Source of the DNA: an uncultured Cryomorphaceae bacterium
GTDB taxonomy: Bacteria > Bacteroidota > Bacteroidia > Flavobacteriales > Schleiferiaceae
NCBI GenBank assembly: GCA_937900215.1
Contig: CALCFH010000041.1
Coordinates: 1 to 8,024, forward strand
Direction: 5' to 3'
DNA length: 8,024 bases
Positions 4,820-8,024 of this stretch are shown here, one piece after another (position 1 is the stretch's first letter; every line of letters begins with the position of its first letter). The position numbers and the translations under genes are program-made. The notes under the pieces are model-generated. The model was not told the DNA's origin and did not search any database. It worked only from the letters and a program-made list of their open reading frames with translations.

Positions 4820-7517
4820 CTTGCTCTAGGTTTATTCTTTTGGATGAGCTAAAAGCTACGGAGGGAGAGAGTATTTCTTCTATCAATTGCTTCACAATCT
4901 CTTTAAATGCCTCCTTTTCTACTCCGTCTAAGATGTACCATTCTTTAGGGCTGTTGCGCACGCTTAAAAAGAGCAACCCATCCTTCCACTTTTTGGTCAT
5001 TAGAAGTCCGGCACCCACTCTTTCGCCGCTGAGTTCCGATTCCATTAGGGCATAACAAAGAAGTTGAAAAGTGTAGCGTTTGTCTAAAATGGCGGAATTA
5101 ATACTCACCGCTTTCAGTTCAGTTGAATTTACATAGCCCGTTTTATAGTCTACAATTAATCTCTTGCCGTTGATCTTTTCTATTCTATCAATCTTTCCTC
5201 TTAAAGCTATTCCCTCTGCTATTTCTAATCGAACCGATTTCTCTACGTCAACGAGTTCTATTTCGTTTTCTTGAACTCTTTTTTGTTCAGACAGTAGAAT
5301 TAAATCAAGCTGCTTTAAAAGCATATCCCATTCCAGTGCATTTACGCCAGTGAGCCTTGCCGCTTCAATATTGAATTTATCGGCCGCAATTCTAATGGCA
5401 ATTTTAGCTGCGTTCTTTCTACACTCCCCAATAATGGCTGGAGATAGAATCTCATTCTTGAATGCCTTAAATACTTCTTCCAGACTTTCATGGATGATGT
5501 TCCCTATGCTGAGTGGATTGAGGAGCATTTCGTCCGTGCCGCCCTTGAAACCCACTATATACCTTTGGTAAAACAGAATCTGATCCGTAAGGTATAGTGC
5601 CAAAGCAGACGGACTAAATCCGGTCGCTGCCATTTGCCTAAGCTTGAGCAAAACTTCCTCTGTCTTCTCTATTTCATGCTCCTTCAACAGCTCTTCTTTC
5701 GGCAAGCTTAAATGGGTTGACAACAGGCTTAGCCTGCCCTTATATCGCTTCGTCCATTCCCATTGTAGCTGAAGCAAAAAGCGACTTGGCTCAGAGGCCG
5801 ACAAAGCGGTTTCAGAAGAATCATATATCAGCCAAGCCTCCTTAGCTCCACTCAATAGGCGGAAGAAGTGATAGCCGTATATGCTGTCTTTCTCTTGGTA
5901 ATCAGGCAACTTAAACGATTTACGTACTTCTGGAGGCAGCAGAGATTGAATGGCCCTACCCTTTGGCAAGACTCCCTCGTTTACCGATGTCATTATGATG
6001 TAATCAAAGTCTAAGGCCCTAGACTCTAAGATTCCCATGAGCTGAAAGCCTTGCAAAGGCTCTCCTTTAAAGGCTAAATTACTTTCCTGCACCAAACTTC
6101 TATACAACCAAGAAAGACTCTCCTTCTGCAGACCAAATAGAGCATCTACTTCTTGTAAAATCTCCAACTTCTTAATCAATTCATTCACTGAATCTAAGTC
6201 GAGTTTTCTTCTCAATTGAGGCTTAAGTTCCTCCAAGAGTTGCTTCGCTTTGAGCAATATCTCCTTGGTTTCATCTGTGCCTCCTAACGCACTCTTTAAT
6301 ATAGACTCTTCTGATTCTAGGTTTTTTATCTCCAACCAATCCGACTGATTACTCAGTCCTAGCTCACTTTCGTTCTTTGAAGTCAGGGAAGCATAGGTTC
6401 TTGAAAACATCTTCCAAGTGTTGGCCTTAAAACGACCTTCTCTCTGCGTCTTCCAGAGCTCGAAGAAATAGTTCATCAGAAGGCTCGTGGGCAAATTAGA
6501 AAGGGGAAAACCCATGGTTACATTGGCCGACTGAATACTGGGAGGAAGGGCGTTTAGTGCAGGTAGCAGTAGGTTTTCATCTGCCAATATCAGAGCGGTT
6601 CGGTTTAATACTTCAAAGCCTTTCTCATCTACAAGCTTTTGAAGCAATGCACCAGCATAATTCATTTGAACTACAGGACCCGCAGCACTAACAATATGCC
6701 ATGTTTGGGCTTCATTTGGCAAGGATGTATAGTTTGGCAAGGATGCCGTTCCGCTCCACTTCAAATACTCTCGAATGTGCCTGCCGGCTTCTTGGTCTTT
6801 ATCGAGCAATAGCTCAGGGATATCCCAAAGAACAGAGCAATAGTCTGTTTTTAAAAGCTGTTGAAGTATTTCTTCTTCCGCCCTATTCATGGCATTTAGC
6901 CCTGCAAACAAAACCGAATGAATCCAATTTCTCTCCTTGAACTTGGGCCACAATTCTTTCCAGTTCTCTGCGGCCTTTCTGTATACTAGTCCTTGCGTTA
7001 AACGCGAAGAATCTGTGCAAATTCTGTGGAATACCGATTGTGTATCTACCAGTTTCTCCCAGAAATGAAGGTATTTCTGAATAGAATCTGTTCTCTCCTC
7101 TTCCTTCCCTATTTCCCAATTCTCCAACCGCTTCACATCGGTTAAAAAACTAAAAAGCGCGGCATTGTCCGCAATATTCCTATCGCTTTCGTCGAGGTCT
7201 CTGAGCAAAATAGGGCCCCATTTCAAAAAGGAGTCGAATGATTCCGGATGAGAATGCGTTTCACGATAGGCCTCATAGAGCATAAACAGCTCTTCTTCTG
7301 AACGACTTCTCCTTCCGCCTACTACTTTGAGAAAAAACTCTTCAACGGGCAGAATCAATGGCAAAACAGTGGGTTTTGAAATGCTTGCAGCCAGTGATTT
7401 CTGCAAAAACAGTGCAGAACGCCGGCTAGGCAATACGATGAGCAGATGCTTCCAATCTTTGGGATCTCTTTGCTCTACCCATTCTTGAATACGCGCCAGA
7501 AGTGGAAGATGGGCCAT
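4809..7517 (-). CDS. AddB/RecB-family PD-(D/E)XK nuclease with inactive helicase-like region
   Basis: 902-aa protein expected to process DNA double-strand ends together with a UvrD/AddA-type helicase, which is not in this window. The N-terminal half is helicase-like but inactive: HLLIVLPSRRSALFL (24-38) occupies the ATP-loop position with no GxGKT. FLKWGPILLRDLDESDR (97-113), VTMGFPL (near 335) and LMGILESRALDFDYIIMTSVNEGVLP (roughly 491-516, cited by position) are typical of RecC/AddB-like proteins. The C-terminal nuclease looks intact: GNIIHESLEE with H676, GKIDRIE with D777, VDYKTG with D790 and K792, and FQLLCYAL with Q818. The 13-residue gap between the two aspartates equals that in RecB. 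The four cysteines that hold an iron-sulphur cluster in AddB-type nucleases are absent: D645 replaces the first (YLTDQILFY), and the C-terminus ends without a CxxC segment. It starts 12 bp after nadD and overlaps the next gene by 11 bp. Confidence 0.88.
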   Translation of the reverse strand: MAHLPLLARIQEWVEQRDPKDWKHLLIVLPSRRSALFLQKSLAASISKPTVLPLILPVEEFFLKVVGGRRSRSEEELFMLYEAYRETHSHPESFDSFLKWGPILLRDLDESDRNIADNAALFSFLTDVKRLENWEIGKEEERTDSIQKYLHFWEKLVDTQSVFHRICTDSSRLTQGLVYRKAAENWKELWPKFKERNWIHSVLFAGLNAMNRAEEEILQQLLKTDYCSVLWDIPELLLDKDQEAGRHIREYLKWSGTASLPNYTSLPNEAQTWHIVSAAGPVVQMNYAGALLQKLVDEKGFEVLNRTALILADENLLLPALNALPPSIQSANVTMGFPLSNLPTSLLMNYFFELWKTQREGRFKANTWKMFSRTYASLTSKNESELGLSNQSDWLEIKNLESEESILKSALGGTDETKEILLKAKQLLEELKPQLRRKLDLDSVNELIKKLEILQEVDALFGLQKESLSWLYRSLVQESNLAFKGEPLQGFQLMGILESRALDFDYIIMTSVNEGVLPKGRAIQSLLPPEVRKSFKLPDYQEKDSIYGYHFFRLLSGAKEAWLIYDSSETALSASEPSRFLLQLQWEWTKRYKGRLSLLSTHLSLPKEELLKEHEIEKTEEVLLKLRQMAATGFSPSALALYLTDQILFYQRYIVGFKGGTDEMLLNPLSIGNIIHESLEEVFKAFKNEILSPAIIGECRKNAAKIAIRIAADKFNIEAARLTGVNALEWDMLLKQLDLILLSEQKRVQENEIELVDVEKSVRLEIAEGIALRGKIDRIEKINGKRLIVDYKTGYVNSTELKAVSINSAILDKRYTFQLLCYALMESELSGERVGAGLLMTKKWKDGLLFLSVRNSPKEWYILDGVEKEAFKEIVKQLIEEILSPSVAFSSSKRINLEQDDE

Positions 7518-7529
7518 GATCTAATTATA

Positions 7530-8024
7530 TTATCTGAAGAAATTATTGTGCTCAATATACTCCCAAGTCTTGGGGTGCAACATAAATCGAATATCTTTTT
7601 TTGATCGGATGGCCTTGCGAATAAAGGTAGACGAAAGCTCCATTATAGGCGCTTCCACCCACTGTGTTCCGGGCGGCAATTCGCTTCTTTCTTCTCCTTT
7701 ACGCGGATATACCCATATGGGGTAATGCTCAATAATGTAATCACCGCTTCTCCATTTCGATAAAGTATTCCGATTGTCTGCGCCCATGATCAACTCAAAC
7801 TGATCATCTGGATAAAGACTTTTCAAATGAGTAAGTGTGAGTATCGTATAGTTGGGTTTAGCTAAGCCAAATTCAATATCCGATGCTTTTACGCCCGGTA
7901 TATCTTCCACTGCTTGCTGCACCATATAAAAGCGCTGCCGCTCTGGCAATAAAGATTTTGATTGTTTAAATGGGTTCTGAGGAGATACCACCATCCAAAC
8001 TTCATCTAAATCAGAATACTGCTG
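7530..8024 (-). CDS. nadD: Nicotinate-nucleotide adenylyltransferase, 5' end off window
   Basis: Adenylates nicotinate mononucleotide with ATP to give deamido-NAD, the penultimate step of NAD synthesis; cytoplasmic. The frame is open to the right edge, so the internal methionine at 7992-7994 is not the start. The visible 164 residues begin QQYSDLDEVWMVVSPQNPFK, the standard segment that follows the N-terminal GxFNPxHxGH nucleotide motif. About 25-30 residues containing that motif lie outside. Further landmarks are PNYTILTL (57-64 of the visible part), ELIMGADN (77-84), and the C-terminal LSSTFIRKAIR (130-140), which matches the ISSTxIR ATP-binding signature. It is probably the upstream member of a string with the nuclease, PLP enzyme and purQ. 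The 12-bp gap to the next gene (TATAATTAGATC) has no Shine-Dalgarno sequence. Confidence 0.96.
   Translation of the reverse strand, partial: QQYSDLDEVWMVVSPQNPFKQSKSLLPERQRFYMVQQAVEDIPGVKASDIEFGLAKPNYTILTLTHLKSLYPDDQFELIMGADNRNTLSKWRSGDYIIEHYPIWVYPRKGEERSELPPGTQWVEAPIMELSSTFIRKAIRSKKDIRFMLHPKTWEYIEHNNFFR

Noticed and set aside
4092..5571. Several plus-strand frames of 73-90 codons
   Set aside because: All are opposite the PLP enzyme or the nuclease C-terminal domain, whose motifs are clear on the minus strand.
6701..7119. Open frames on both strands inside the nuclease gene
   Set aside because: They overlap the continuous 902-codon nuclease frame and show no independent features or upstream signals.
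7530..7994. nadD starting at the internal ATG 7992-7994
   Set aside because: The frame stays open to the edge and the upstream residues (QQYSDLDEVW) match the family, so the true start lies outside the window.
1..8024. Mobile elements, CRISPR arrays, tRNA or rRNA genes, riboswitches
   Set aside because: Reading both strands showed no transposase or phage-like coding, no regularly spaced repeats, no cloverleaf-like segment, and no intergenic space above 90 bp to hold a riboswitch.

Overview
The window looks like a chromosomal housekeeping stretch from a member of the Bacteroidota, probably close to the Flavobacteriales. Three things point there: (1) protein sequences typical of that phylum (the dicluster ferredoxin, the LuxC-type acyl-CoA reductase, an AddB-like nuclease); (2) near-absence of Shine-Dalgarno sequences, with A-rich leaders; (3) perfect matches to the phylum's TAnnTTTG -7 promoter element in front of several genes. 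Base composition is moderately AT-rich and even throughout. I see no mobile element, tRNA, rRNA, CRISPR array or obvious horizontally acquired block. Assignment below phylum is inference.

Left part (1-2006, minus strand): from right to left, a 2[4Fe-4S] ferredoxin, an unrecognised secreted protein of 299 aa, and the N-terminal 211 residues of phosphoserine aminotransferase (serC), which runs off the left edge. serC seems to have its own promoter, which overlaps a terminator-like hairpin and lies beside a CATTAAT direct repeat.

Centre (2007-3127): a 44-bp divergent intergenic region with two -7 elements facing opposite ways only 4 bp apart, then a plus-strand LuxC-type acyl-CoA reductase. As I remember it, the trio of acyl-CoA reductase, dicluster ferredoxin and serC is a recurring Bacteroidota neighbourhood.

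Right part (3139-8024, minus strand): a tightly packed gene string that reads from the right edge leftward: nadD (NAD synthesis, 5' end off the window), an AddB/RecB-type PD-(D/E)XK nuclease of 902 aa, a fold-type II PLP enzyme resembling serine racemase and threonine/serine dehydratase (11-bp overlap with the nuclease gene), and purQ (purine synthesis). purQ converges on the acyl-CoA reductase gene with only 11 bp between the stop codons.

The themes are central metabolism (serine, NAD, purine) plus DNA double-strand-break processing. No dramatic new system is visible. The points most worth a second look are the concerted absence of the iron-sulphur cysteines in the AddB-like protein, the interlocked divergent promoters, and the uncharacterised acyl-CoA reductase/ferredoxin/secreted-protein neighbourhood. 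The only non-coding stretches are short (under 90 bp), and each is described below.
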